DNA of 64,000 nucleotides. Origin: Pseudomonas sp. Q11. Lineage in GTDB: Bacteria; Pseudomonadota; Gammaproteobacteria; Pseudomonadales; Pseudomonadaceae. Both the position numbers and the translations under genes were made by a program. The stretch is from NCBI RefSeq assembly GCF_024494355.1, contig NZ_JAKNQY010000002.1, positions 186,001 through 250,000 of the forward strand. Direction: 5' to 3'. The notes beneath the pieces were generated by a model, which searched no databases, was not told the DNA's origin, and worked only from the letters and a program-made list of their open reading frames with translations. Of this stretch, positions 41,643-49,892 are shown piece by piece; position 1 is the first letter of the stretch; each line of letters starts with the position of its first letter.

Positions 41643-42809
41643 ATGAATCCTGTAGCAACCAAAATAAGAATGGGCTTTGTCGGCGGTGGAGAGGGCGCTT
41701 TCATCGGCCAGGCCCACCGTCAGGCCGCGGGCCTGGACGGTGGTTTTGAACTGGTGTGCGGTGCGTTCAGCCGTGATGCGCACAACAATCAGCAGACCGG
41801 TGCGGCGCTGGGGCTGGCCGCGTCCCGTTGCTACAGCGATTGGCAGGGCATGCTCGACCGCGAAGCGGCGCTGCCGGCCCACCTGCGCATGGAACTGCTG
41901 GTAATCGTCACCCCCAATCATCTGCACGCCCCCATCGCCAGCCAGGCGCTGAAGGCGGGTTTTCATGTGTTCAGCGAAAAGCCCGCCGCTTTGAATCTGC
42001 GTGAATTGTTGGCCCTCAAGCAAGTGCTTGAAGGGAGCGACCGGCTCTACGGCCTGGCCCATACCTATCTGGGTTATCCGATGGTCTGGCAGGCCCGGGA
42101 GATGGTACGCAGCGGCGTGATCGGTGCGGTGCGCAAAGTGTTGGTCGAATACCCCCAGGGCTGGCTCAGCCAGGACGTCGCCGGGCAAGGTAACAAACAG
42201 GCCGGCTGGCGCGACGATCCTGAACAGTCAGGGCTGGGTGGTTGTATTGGCGACATCGGCACCCATGCATTTTCCCTGGCGGAGTTCGTCGCCGACCAAC
42301 CCATCGAGCAGATATGTGCGGCGTTGGGCACCCACATTCCGGGTCGGCAACTGGACGACGACGCTGCCATGTTGTTGCGCATGGCCGGCGGCGCCAGCGG
42401 CGTGCTGATTGCCAGCCAGGTCTGCGCGGGTGAAGAGAACCCGCTGAAAATCCGCCTGTATGGCGATAAGGGGGGATTGGAATGGCGCCAGGAAGAACCG
42501 GCCAGCCTGATCCATCGCCCCATCGATCAACCACTGCGAGTCTTGCGTTCCGGCGTGGGTCAGCCCTGGCTGTGTGAGGCCGCCCGCCAGCGGATGCGTC
42601 TGCCGGCCGGGCATCCCGAAGGTTATCTGGAGGCGATGGCCAACCTCTACGGTGATTTGGCCCGCGCCATACGGGACCCTGCGCCAGGGCCAGACGCCCC
42701 CGGCGTACCTGGCATCGAAACCGGCCTGCGGGGCATGGCCTTCATCGAAGCGGCCATCGCCAACCATCGCGGCGACGCGAAGTGGACCGCACTGGCCTGC
42801 ACCCAATGA
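41643..42809 (+). CDS. Gfo/Idh/MocA-family oxidoreductase
   Basis: 388 residues. N-terminal Rossmann fold: MGFVGGGEGAFIGQAHRQAA. Catalytic EKP motif in HVFSEKPAALNLRELLALKQ. The C-terminal alpha/beta domain includes GGCIGDIGTHAFSLAEFVAD, with the GTHAF histidine typical of sugar dehydrogenases. It probably oxidises a hydroxyl of a sugar, glycoside or inositol with NAD(P). GAGAGAG is 5 nt upstream of ATG 41643. It is first in an operon with the TIM-barrel gene and is controlled by the LacI-type site. Confidence 0.88.
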   Translation: MNPVATKIRMGFVGGGEGAFIGQAHRQAAGLDGGFELVCGAFSRDAHNNQQTGAALGLAASRCYSDWQGMLDREAALPAHLRMELLVIVTPNHLHAPIASQALKAGFHVFSEKPAALNLRELLALKQVLEGSDRLYGLAHTYLGYPMVWQAREMVRSGVIGAVRKVLVEYPQGWLSQDVAGQGNKQAGWRDDPEQSGLGGCIGDIGTHAFSLAEFVADQPIEQICAALGTHIPGRQLDDDAAMLLRMAGGASGVLIASQVCAGEENPLKIRLYGDKGGLEWRQEEPASLIHRPIDQPLRVLRSGVGQPWLCEAARQRMRLPAGHPEGYLEAMANLYGDLARAIRDPAPGPDAPGVPGIETGLRGMAFIEAAIANHRGDAKWTALACTQ

Positions 42810-42826
42810 ATCAGGAGAGCGCCGTC

Positions 42827-43906
42827 GTGAACCCCATTGCCGAAACCCCCACCGGCCTGCGTGGCCCAGGTATTTTCCTCGCGCAGTTCATGTCCGCCGA
42901 TGCGCCTTTCGACACCCTGGCCAACATCGCCCAATGGGCGGCCTCGCAAGGTTACAAGGCCATACAACTGCCGACGTCGGGCACGCAATACATCGATCTG
43001 GCCCGCGCCGCCGAGAGCCAGGAATACTGCGACGAACTCAAGGCCACATGCGCCCAGGCCGGTGTCCAGATCAGCGAGTTGTCGACGCACCTGCAAGGCC
43101 AGTTGGTGGCGGTGCATCCGGCGTTCGACGCGCTGTTCGACGACTTCGCCCCGGCCCATCTGCGCGGCCAGCCCCAGGCGCGGACCGAATGGGCGATAGA
43201 GCAATTGAAGCTCGCCGCCCGCGCCAGCCAGCGACTGGGTCTTAAAGCCCATGCGACGTTTTCCGGTGCGCTGTTGTGGCCGTACCTGTACCCGTGGCCG
43301 CAACGTCCGTCTGGTCTGGTGGAGCAAGGATTCGCCGAACTGGCCCGACGCTGGCTGCCCATTCTGGACTGCTTCGACGCAGCCGGCGTGGACCTGTGCT
43401 ACGAAATCCATCCGGGTGAAGACCTGCACGACGGCGCCTCGTTCGAACGCTTTTTGCAGGCCGTCGATCATCACCCGCGGGCGGCGATCCTCTACGACCC
43501 CAGCCATCTGCTCCTGCAACAGATGGACTACCTGGGCTTCATCGACCGCTATCACGAGCGCATCCGCATGTTCCACGTCAAGGACGCCGAGTTCCGCCCC
43601 GACGCCCGTTCCGGTGTGTACGGCGGCTACCAGGGCTGGGTCGATCGCCCCGGGCGCTTCCGTTCGCTGGGCGATGGCCAGATCGATTTCAAATCGATCT
43701 TCAGCAAACTGACCCAATACGATTTCAGCGGCTGGGCGGTGTTGGAGTGGGAGTGTTGCCTGAAGGACTCGCAACAGGGCGCCGCAGAAGGCGCGGCGTT
43801 CATCCGCCAGCACATGATCAGCAAGACCCGAAAGGCGTTTGACGATTTTGCCGGGGTAACGGCCGATGAAGATTCCAACCGGCGGTTATTGGGCCTGTTG
43901 AGGTAG
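42827..43906 (+). CDS. Sugar phosphate isomerase/epimerase-like TIM-barrel protein
   Basis: 359 residues from GTG 42827, which has GGAG 9 nt upstream; ATG 42806, overlapping the previous stop as ATGA, would add seven residues. The xylose-isomerase-like barrel is clear. Probable metal ligands are Glu in CYEIHPGEDL, Asp/His in LYDPSHLLLQ, His in MFHVKDAEF and Glu in VLEWECCLKD. Members interconvert or epimerise keto-sugars and inositol derivatives. Its operon partner is the Gfo/Idh dehydrogenase, with a nucleoside/sugar permease downstream. Confidence 0.85.
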   Translation: MNPIAETPTGLRGPGIFLAQFMSADAPFDTLANIAQWAASQGYKAIQLPTSGTQYIDLARAAESQEYCDELKATCAQAGVQISELSTHLQGQLVAVHPAFDALFDDFAPAHLRGQPQARTEWAIEQLKLAARASQRLGLKAHATFSGALLWPYLYPWPQRPSGLVEQGFAELARRWLPILDCFDAAGVDLCYEIHPGEDLHDGASFERFLQAVDHHPRAAILYDPSHLLLQQMDYLGFIDRYHERIRMFHVKDAEFRPDARSGVYGGYQGWVDRPGRFRSLGDGQIDFKSIFSKLTQYDFSGWAVLEWECCLKDSQQGAAEGAAFIRQHMISKTRKAFDDFAGVTADEDSNRRLLGLLR

Positions 43907-43944
43907 CCGGCCCAACCCAAAACCCTATGGCGAGGACACTCATT

Positions 43945-44032
43945 GTGGGAGCAAGGCTTGCCCGCGATGAACGAAAACGCGGTTCAACGGTTAGACCGCG
44001 GTGCGGCCATCGCGGGCAAGCCTTGTTCCCAC
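43945..44032. repeat. REP doublet (GTGGGAGCAAGGCTTGCCCGCG family)
   Basis: GTGGGAGCAAGGCTTGCCCG at 43945 and its inverse ending TTGTTCCCAC at 44032, around a spacer. It lies between the isomerase and permease genes and could separate their expression. Confidence 0.85.
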
Positions 44033-44100
44033 AGCGGCTCGCCACAATAGCGCTCCTGAGCATTTTTCTTCACAAGAACAACAATAAAACGGTGACTGTC

Positions 44101-45333
44101 ATGACCACGATGAACGCACGCTTGAGCGTGATGATGTTTTTGCAGTTCTTTATCTGGGGAGGCTGGTTCGTCACCCTGGGGACCTTTCTGTCCAGCACCC
44201 TGGGTGCCAGCGGTGGACAGATCGGCATGGCGTTTTCCACCCAGTCCTGGGGAGCGATCATTGCGCCCTTCGTGATCGGCCTGATCGCCGACCGCTACTT
44301 CAATGCCGAACGCATCCTGGCGGTGCTGCACCTGTTGGGCGCGGTGTTGTTGTATCAGCTGTATTCAGCGCCGGACTTCAGCGTGTTTTACCCGTACGTG
44401 CTGGCCTACATGGTGATCTACATGCCGACGCTGGCCCTGGTCAATTCCGTGGCGTTCCGCCAGATGCGCGACCCGGCGCTGGAGTTCTCCCGCATCCGGG
44501 TGTGGGGCACGATCGGCTGGATCGTCGCGGGCGTGGTGATCAGCTTTGTGTTTGCCTGGGACTCGCGCGAAGCGATCTCGGCGGGTGGCTTGCGCAATAC
44601 CTTCCTGATGGCGGGCATCGCCTCGCTGGTCTTGGGACTCTACAGCTTCACGTTGCCGGCCACGGCACCGCTCAAGGCGCAAGCGAACGGTGGTGGCGTC
44701 AAGCAACTGCTGGGCCTGGATGCCCTGGGGCTGTTAAAGGATCGCAGCTATCTGGTGTTCTTCATTGCCTCGATCCTGATCTGCATCCCCCTGGCGTTCT
44801 ATTACCAGAACGCCAACCCGTTCCTGGCCGAAACCGGCATGACCAACCCCACGGCGAAAATGGCCATCGGGCAAGTGTCCGAAGTGCTGTTCATGTTGCT
44901 GTTGCCACTGTTCATCCAGCGCTTTGGCATCAAGCTGGCGCTGCTGGTGGGCATGCTGGCGTGGGCGCTGCGTTACGTGCTGTTCGCCTACGGCAATAAC
45001 GGCGACCTGGCGTTCATGCTCTTCACCGGTATCGCCTTGCATGGCATCTGCTATGACTTCTTCTTTGTCTCGGGGCAGATCTACACCGATGCCAAGGCGC
45101 CGGAGCGTTTTCGCAGCTCGGCCCAGGGGCTGATTACGTTGGCGACCTATGGCGTTGGCATGCTGATCGGCTTTTGGGTGGCGGGGCAGGTGACCGATCA
45201 CTATGCCGTGGACGGCGGCCATGAGTGGAAGAGCATCTGGTTGTTCCCGGCCGGTTTTGCGCTGCTGGTGTTCGTCTGCTTCCTGTTTACCTTCAACGGT
45301 CGGCAGGCGGTCGTGGCCGCTTCAAAGGCTTGA
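44101..45333 (+). CDS. NHS-family (NupG/XapB-like) MFS permease
   Basis: 410 residues with 12 predicted membrane helices. LSVMMFLQFFIWGGWFVTLG at the N-terminus, IRVWGTIGWIVAGVVISFVF in the middle and GICYDFFFVSGQIYTDAKAP near helix 10 are typical of the nucleoside:H+ symporter family. In catabolic loci with Gfo/Idh and TIM-barrel proteins such permeases usually carry a sugar or glycoside. ATG 44101 gives the conserved MTTMNARLSVMMFLQ start; the open frame back to 43927 runs through a REP element and is ignored. Confidence 0.9.
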   Translation: MTTMNARLSVMMFLQFFIWGGWFVTLGTFLSSTLGASGGQIGMAFSTQSWGAIIAPFVIGLIADRYFNAERILAVLHLLGAVLLYQLYSAPDFSVFYPYVLAYMVIYMPTLALVNSVAFRQMRDPALEFSRIRVWGTIGWIVAGVVISFVFAWDSREAISAGGLRNTFLMAGIASLVLGLYSFTLPATAPLKAQANGGGVKQLLGLDALGLLKDRSYLVFFIASILICIPLAFYYQNANPFLAETGMTNPTAKMAIGQVSEVLFMLLLPLFIQRFGIKLALLVGMLAWALRYVLFAYGNNGDLAFMLFTGIALHGICYDFFFVSGQIYTDAKAPERFRSSAQGLITLATYGVGMLIGFWVAGQVTDHYAVDGGHEWKSIWLFPAGFALLVFVCFLFTFNGRQAVVAASKA

Positions 45334-45337
45334 GGTG

Positions 45338-45369
45338 CTGGACGTCAGTCATTTATGGCTGACGTCCAG
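45338..45369. terminator. Hairpin between convergent permease and alginate lyase genes
   Basis: CTGGACGTCAG (45338-45348) and CTGACGTCCAG (45359-45369) form a perfect 11-bp stem with a 10-nt loop. The right arm is the last codons of the alginate lyase (KLDV) and the loop holds its stop. There is no T-run, so its role in ending transcription or protecting mRNA ends is inferred. Confidence 0.5.
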
Positions 45370-46005
45370 TTTGGTGTAGGTCACTTTCCCGCCTTCGCTG
45401 GACGAACCGACGTTGTCCAGGGTGTAGACGCCGGCCTTGAAGTAGAAGTTGTAGCCCTGCCAGGAACGGTCCAGCTTTACCTGCTTGCCCACGTTGTTGA
45501 TCAGCACTGTGAGCTTGCCTTGCTTGTCCATCTGCAGGGAGTAGTTGAAGGTCTTGTTCAGCGCCACTTTCGGCAGGGTATAGATCACCGGGCTCTTCTT
45601 GTCCTTGGGTTTTACCCGATATTCCACATCGATATTGCCGGTGCCCTTGGCGTAGCGATACACCAGCTTCAACAGTGGCGTGGGGGCATCCTTGGCGTGG
45701 ATCTGCGCCACGACTACACGGCCCTGTGAAGGAACCTGGTTCACCGCGAGGGTGCCTTTGAGGGTATTGACGCCGCTGTTGTAACGCCAGTTGCGCAACT
45801 TGCCGTCTTTGGTGGTTTCGCGCAATTCGGAGCGCGGGTAGTCACTTTTACCGGTATGGGAGCCAGTCACTGGCGCCCAGAAGATAATCCGCTCGCCGGT
45901 GCGGTTGAAGTACTTGTTTTGCAGCTTGGGCATGGCCTTGGTCGCCACGACCTGCGCCGGGGTCTGCACGGGCAGGGTGATGTTCCAGACAGTCAAATCA
46001 ATCAT
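45349..46005 (-). CDS. Polysaccharide lyase family 7 (alginate lyase)
   Basis: 218 residues, a single beta-jelly-roll domain. The three PL7 motifs are present: YPRSELRETT (RSELRE), VVVAQIHAKD (QIH, which suggests guluronate-accepting types) and NFYFKAGVYTLDN (YFKAGVYxQ-like, here YTLDN). It depolymerises alginate by beta-elimination. No signal peptide precedes the domain (MIDLTVWNITLPVQTPAQ), so it is cytoplasmic or exported by another route. GGAG 8 nt before ATG 46005. No alginate gene is adjacent. Confidence 0.9.
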   Translation of the reverse strand: MIDLTVWNITLPVQTPAQVVATKAMPKLQNKYFNRTGERIIFWAPVTGSHTGKSDYPRSELRETTKDGKLRNWRYNSGVNTLKGTLAVNQVPSQGRVVVAQIHAKDAPTPLLKLVYRYAKGTGNIDVEYRVKPKDKKSPVIYTLPKVALNKTFNYSLQMDKQGKLTVLINNVGKQVKLDRSWQGYNFYFKAGVYTLDNVGSSSEGGKVTYTKLDVSHK

Positions 46006-46199
46006 GGTCAATGCTCCATCGGAACCGGCCATCACTCATTAGCCGGAATGGGCGAAATGACTTTGCGTGACACAGTGCCCATGGTATCGACGAAGGCTCG
46101 GTTCGCTGCAGGGGCACCTGACGAATGGCTCTGCGTCGAGTCTTCCAGAGGCTCGAACGGGGTGATGTCAATTTGATGCTGATCGGTTAGAGTACGCGC

Positions 46200-46227
46200 C
46201 GCCCGAGAGATGGATCCCGGGCGTTTT
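46200..46227 (+). terminator. Terminator-like hairpin in the leader of the lipoprotein gene
   Basis: CGCCCG (46200-46205), a 12-nt loop, CGGGCG (46218-46223) and TTTT, ending just before the GGAG ribosome binding site of the gene at 46243. It may be an attenuator or the end of an upstream transcript. Confidence 0.4.
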
Positions 46228-46242
46228 CTCATGGAGTATTCA

Positions 46243-46578
46243 ATGAACCACCTCAGCAAAATTGTCGCCTGCGCACTGGTTGGCCTGGCCCTGGCGGGTT
46301 GCACCGGCACCCCGATGAAAACCAAGCAGTACGACAGCAGCCAATACACCGTCGTCGGTCACAGTGAAGCAAAGGCTACCGGCCTGCTGCTGTTCGGCAT
46401 GATCCCGATCCGGCAGAACAACCGTTTCGTGCGCGCTCAGAATGCCGCGATCCTGGCCAAGGGCGGCGACGCGATGATCAACACCCAAGTGCAGGAAGAC
46501 TGGTTCTGGGCCTGGGTCCTGACCGGTTACACCACCAAGGTGTCCGGTGATGTGGTCAAGCTGAACACCGTTCAGTAA
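46243..46578 (+). CDS. Small putative lipoprotein
   Basis: 111 residues. Signal sequence MNHLSKIVACALVGLALAGC with lipobox LAGC. The mature part (YTVVGHSEAKATGLLLFGMI, RFVRAQNAAILAKGGDAMI, WAWVLTGYTTKVSGDVVKL) resembles small lipoproteins seen in many pseudomonads; the GLLLFGMIP segment recalls TRL-like/YceK-type proteins. Function unknown. GGAG 6 nt before ATG 46243 decides the start. Confidence 0.78.
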   Translation: MNHLSKIVACALVGLALAGCTGTPMKTKQYDSSQYTVVGHSEAKATGLLLFGMIPIRQNNRFVRAQNAAILAKGGDAMINTQVQEDWFWAWVLTGYTTKVSGDVVKLNTVQ

Positions 46579-46646
46579 GACCCCTGCCGTTGTGGGGGAG
46601 GGATGTGCAGGGCCGGCTGGCGTGGATCGATCTTATCCAGTCACCG

Positions 46647-47201
46647 CTAGCCAACAGCATGAGCACCTTCCTCCTCCCGAAGCTCAAGGCTCATGCCATC
46701 GCAACTTTGCGACCAGGCGCTGAGCCATTCGGGCATGGCCGGTGAGTGTTCGGCCAACCCCAGCGCGCGAACAAACTCTTGCGGTGCAATCGTGCCCTGG
46801 GCCGAACGGAACAGGCCACGCATCATCACCACGCCCACCACGCGCCCCTGGCTCAGGAAACGGTGTTCCATGAAGGTCCACTTCTCGTCCCAACCCAGCA
46901 GGCGGGTGTGCACCTCGAACGCTTCAAACAGCTTCAGCTCCCGCCGAAACTTGCCCCACACATCCCCCACGATCGGCACTGCCCGGTTGCGCAAGGCCAC
47001 TTTGTAAGCGCCGCTGCGCAGCACGTAATCCATACGCCCTACGTCGGCCAGGGTGAAATAGCGCCCGTTGGTGACGTGGCGGTTGAGGTCCAGGTCCAAC
47101 GGCCACACCCGCATGCGCACCACGGTGGTATCCAGGGGACCTGTCGGCTTGCGCCAGGGACGCCGAAACAGCATTAGCAACAGTCGGAACCAGAGATTCA
47201 T
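46647..47201 (-). CDS. Hotdog-fold acyl-CoA thioesterase-like protein
   Basis: 184 residues. The central part RVWPLDLDLNRHVTNGRYFT with the long hotdog helix ADVGRMDYVLRSG, then WGKFRRELKLFEAFEVHTRL and WTFMEHRFLSQGRVVGVVMM, is a 4HBT-like fold; the DLNRHVTNGRY motif is characteristic of the THEM6/YbgC-like group. An N-terminal hydrophobic, basic stretch (MNLWFRLLLMLFRRPWRKP) may bind the membrane. Substrate unknown. Confidence 0.82.
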   Translation of the reverse strand: MNLWFRLLLMLFRRPWRKPTGPLDTTVVRMRVWPLDLDLNRHVTNGRYFTLADVGRMDYVLRSGAYKVALRNRAVPIVGDVWGKFRRELKLFEAFEVHTRLLGWDEKWTFMEHRFLSQGRVVGVVMMRGLFRSAQGTIAPQEFVRALGLAEHSPAMPEWLSAWSQSCDGMSLELREEEGAHAVG

Positions 47202-47407
47202 AAAATGCGCGCCCGCAAGGGTGGAAAACGCTGCACTTTAGACAGGCGCCGAGGTTTGGGCCAGGTGCGCAAATGACTGTTTTCGCGCAAGTCGCGCATT
47301 TGGGCCATGTCCGGCGGGTTTGAACTCATCAAGAATCTGTGGCGAGGGGATTCACCCTAGGAGGTTGACCTCAAACTCCGCGCCAAATCTTCAACAAAGC
47401 CGCAACC

Positions 47408-47788
47408 TCAGCCTTTGGCCGCCATCGCAGTCACTTCCACTCGCATCCCTTCAACCGCCAACGCCGCCACACCCACTGCGGCGCGTACCGGCCAGGGTTT
47501 GGCGAAGAAGCGCTGGTACACCTCGTTGAAGGCCGCGCGGTCGGCCATGTCGGTGAGGTAAATGGTCAGGTGCAAGACCCGGTCCATGGAACTGCCGGCG
47601 CCTTCCAGGGCTGTCTTGAGCGCCTGCAATGTGCATTCGCTTTGCAGGGTGATGTCGCCCAGTTCCAGGCTGCCGTCGGGGCGAGTGGGGATCTGGGTGG
47701 AAACCAGCAGGCCGCCGAAACCAGCGACGTCGGAAGAGATGGAGTCGGCGTCCGGGTCGGGGATGAACGTGATGTCTTGGTTTGCCAT
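47408..47788 (-). CDS. RidA (YjgF/YER057c/UK114) family protein
   Basis: 126 residues. Family features: GFGGLLVSTQIPTRPDGSLE, TLQALKTALEGAGSSMDRVL, TIYLTDMADRAAFNEVYQRFF and PVRAAVGVAALAVEGMRVEV. The arginine of the RidA active site is in RAAVGVAALA, so imine/enamine deaminase activity is plausible. ATG 47788 (MANQDITFIPD) has GAGA 6 nt upstream. It is a monocistronic gene next to a GTGGCGAGGGG half-REP at about 47339-47353. Confidence 0.87.
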   Translation of the reverse strand: MANQDITFIPDPDADSISSDVAGFGGLLVSTQIPTRPDGSLELGDITLQSECTLQALKTALEGAGSSMDRVLHLTIYLTDMADRAAFNEVYQRFFAKPWPVRAAVGVAALAVEGMRVEVTAMAAKG

Positions 47789-47981
47789 GAAAGTCTCTTT
47801 CAAGAAAGGGTAATGGGACGCTCGCCACGCAAGCGGCCTTTGCGGGGCCAGTTTACCGTCCATCGTCGAGCCTTTCGTGATTTCCTTTTTCTGCCCATGA
47901 ACACTGCGATTGCGTGTGCTTCACGGGCCATGTACGCCTACGTCGATGCGTGACAAGCGGTTCGTTGGAGGGGGCGGCTGT

Positions 47982-48890
47982 TTAGAAGTGGTCTCTGTTC
48001 TCATTGATGAAATCCACGAAAGCCCTCAACGGCGAGGGCAGGTAACGGCGGCCTGGGTAGTAGAGAAACGGTCCGGTAAAGCGCTGCCACCAGGGTTCGA
48101 GTACCGGCACGAGGGCGCCGCTGTCCAGGTAGGGCCGCAGCCAGTCCTCGAACAGGTAGACGATGCCCAAACCCTCCACTGCGGCTTGTACCGACAGGTC
48201 CACCGCGCCGCCGATCCGAACGATCAACGGGCCACTCGGGTCGACGCTGACGATTTCGCCGTCACGTTCATATTCCCAGAGTGGCATAGCGCCGCTAGGG
48301 AATTTGCCCCGCAGGCACGCGTGGTTCAGCAGGTCTCTCGGGTGTTCCGGTCTGCCCCTGGCATCCAGATATGCCGGTGAGGCGGCGGTCGCGAAGCGCT
48401 GGAACCGTGGGCCGATGGGGAGGGCGATCATGTCCAGCTCAAGGCGCTCGTCGTAACGAATGCCCGCGTCACAACCGGCGGCGAGCATGTCGACGAAGCT
48501 TTCTTCGGTGACCACTTCAAGGCGAATGTCGGGGTAGCTCTTGAGGAATGGCGCGATGATGGCGGGCAACACCAGGCGAGCGGCGCTGACCGGCACATTC
48601 AATCTGAGGGTGCCCGAGGGCCGATCACGGAAGTCATTGACCACATCCATCGCCGACTCGACTTCGCCCAAGGCCGGCACGATGCGCTCCATCAACCGGG
48701 CACCGGCCTCGGTCGGCACCACGCTGCGGGTGGTGCGGTTGAGCAGGCGCACGCCGAGTCGGCTTTCCAACCGTCGTACGGCATCGCTAAGGCTGGAGGC
48801 GGATTTACCGCTCACCCGAGCGCCTTCTCGAAACCCCCGCGCATTGACCACGGCCACAAAGGACAGCAGGTCTTGAATATCCGTCGCCAT
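47982..48890 (-). CDS. LysR-family transcriptional regulator
   Basis: 302 residues. Winged HTH: DLLSFVAVVNARGFREGARV, SGKSASSLSDAVRRLESRLG, VRLLNRTTRSVVPTEAG. Effector domain: GTLRLNVPVSAARLVLPAII, DAGIRYDERLELDMIALPIG. It belongs to the common subgroup near AaeR/DsdC-like regulators of oxidoreductases. It diverges from the aldo/keto reductase gene, its probable target. Confidence 0.92.
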   Translation of the reverse strand: MATDIQDLLSFVAVVNARGFREGARVSGKSASSLSDAVRRLESRLGVRLLNRTTRSVVPTEAGARLMERIVPALGEVESAMDVVNDFRDRPSGTLRLNVPVSAARLVLPAIIAPFLKSYPDIRLEVVTEESFVDMLAAGCDAGIRYDERLELDMIALPIGPRFQRFATAASPAYLDARGRPEHPRDLLNHACLRGKFPSGAMPLWEYERDGEIVSVDPSGPLIVRIGGAVDLSVQAAVEGLGIVYLFEDWLRPYLDSGALVPVLEPWWQRFTGPFLYYPGRRYLPSPLRAFVDFINENRDHF

Positions 48891-48925
48891 TGTTCTCTCT
48901 GCCGTACAACCTGTTCAGATTGCAC

Positions 48926-48958
48926 CTGATTATCAGTGGAGTGGTCAACGCCTATAGT
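48926..48958 (+). promoter_or_regulatory. Promoter with overlapping palindrome, LysR/AKR intergenic region
   Basis: CTGAT-T-ATCAG (48926-48936) is a perfect palindrome that overlaps a possible -35 (TTATCA, 48930-48935). A 17-nt spacer leads to TATAGT (48953-48958), the -10 for the aldo/keto reductase. The site could be the LysR box. Confidence 0.5.
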
Positions 48959-48990
48959 CGGCTCACGCACATTTATCCAAGGGGCACGAG

Positions 48991-49854
48991 ATGAGCAGGG
49001 CACAGAACGCAGGGACTTTTTTACTGGGTGATCATACGGTCAATCGCATGGGTTACGGCGCGATGCAACTGGCGGGGGCCCAGGTATTCGGGCCGCCCAA
49101 GGATCCGGCGGCGGCCATCGCCGTGCTGCGTGAAGCCTTGGCGGCTGGGGTCAACCACATCGATACCGCTGACTTCTACGGACCTCATGTCACCAACCGG
49201 CTGATCCGTGAAGCGTTGCACCCCTACGCCGACGATTTGGTCATCGTGACCAAGGTCGGTGCCGTTCGCGGTGCCGATGCTTCTTGGAACCCCGCCCACA
49301 GCCCCGCCGAGCTGGTTCGTGCGGTCCACGACAACCTGCGCAACCTGGGCGTTGAGGCATTGGACGTGGTCAACCTGCGGGTGTGGGGAAATCTGCACTC
49401 GCCGACGCAAGCGTCTATCGAGGAACCGTTCACGGCACTGGCCGAGCTGCAGCGCCAAGGCCTGATCCGGCACCTGGGCCTGAGTAATGTCACTGCGTTG
49501 CAAGTCAAGGAGGCCCAGGGCATTGCCAAGGTGGTCTGTGTGCAGAACCACTACAACCTGACCCATCGCGACGACGAACAGCTCATTGCCGACCTGGGCC
49601 GGCAGGGTATCGCCTACGTGCCATTCTTCCCGCTGGGTGGGTTTACACCGCTGCAATCGGACACCCTTTCGAGCGTAGCCGCACGCCTGGAGGCGTCACC
49701 GTTGTGCGTGGCATTGGCGTGGCTGCTGCAACGCGCGCCGAATATCCTGCTGATTCCCGGTACGTCGTCAGTGACGCACCTGCGAGAAAACCTCACGGCG
49801 AGCGAACTGAGGATTCCAGTGCAGATGCTGGCCGAGTTGGACGGGTTGGCCTAG
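48991..49854 (+). CDS. Aldo/keto reductase
   Basis: 287 residues. The (beta/alpha)8 fold is visible with the tetrad Asp in NHIDTADFYGPHVTNRLI (HIDTADFYG), Lys in LVIVTKVGAV and the usual His replaced in context by the RVWGNLHSPTQ segment. NADPH binding: IPGTSSVTHLRENLTA. It resembles YdbC/PdxI-like oxidoreductases. It is divergent from the LysR gene. The stop codon lies inside the 20-bp hairpin at 49851. Confidence 0.9.
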   Translation: MSRAQNAGTFLLGDHTVNRMGYGAMQLAGAQVFGPPKDPAAAIAVLREALAAGVNHIDTADFYGPHVTNRLIREALHPYADDLVIVTKVGAVRGADASWNPAHSPAELVRAVHDNLRNLGVEALDVVNLRVWGNLHSPTQASIEEPFTALAELQRQGLIRHLGLSNVTALQVKEAQGIAKVVCVQNHYNLTHRDDEQLIADLGRQGIAYVPFFPLGGFTPLQSDTLSSVAARLEASPLCVALAWLLQRAPNILLIPGTSSVTHLRENLTASELRIPVQMLAELDGLA

Positions 49855-49892
49855 TGGCCTGTGTGGTTAGTTCTAACCACACAGGCCACTAG
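49851..49892. terminator. Perfect 20-bp hairpin overlapping the AKR stop
   Basis: CTAGTGGCCTGTGTGGTTAG (49851-49870), loop TT, and its exact reverse complement (49873-49892). It starts inside the last codons of the aldo/keto reductase and has no T-run. It lies between convergent genes and may stabilise or end both transcripts. Confidence 0.55.

Noticed and set aside
43927..44100. N-terminal extension of the NHS permease
   Set aside because: The added residues are translated REP sequence (VGARLARDERKRG); the conserved protein begins at 44101.
46032..46232. 66-codon minus-strand ORF between the alginate lyase and a lipoprotein gene
   Set aside because: The second half looks somewhat protein-like (ITPFEPLEDSTQSHSSGAPA), but there is no ribosome binding site, the start overlaps the lipoprotein leader hairpin, and third-position GC is lower than in neighbours. 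Kept only as a note.
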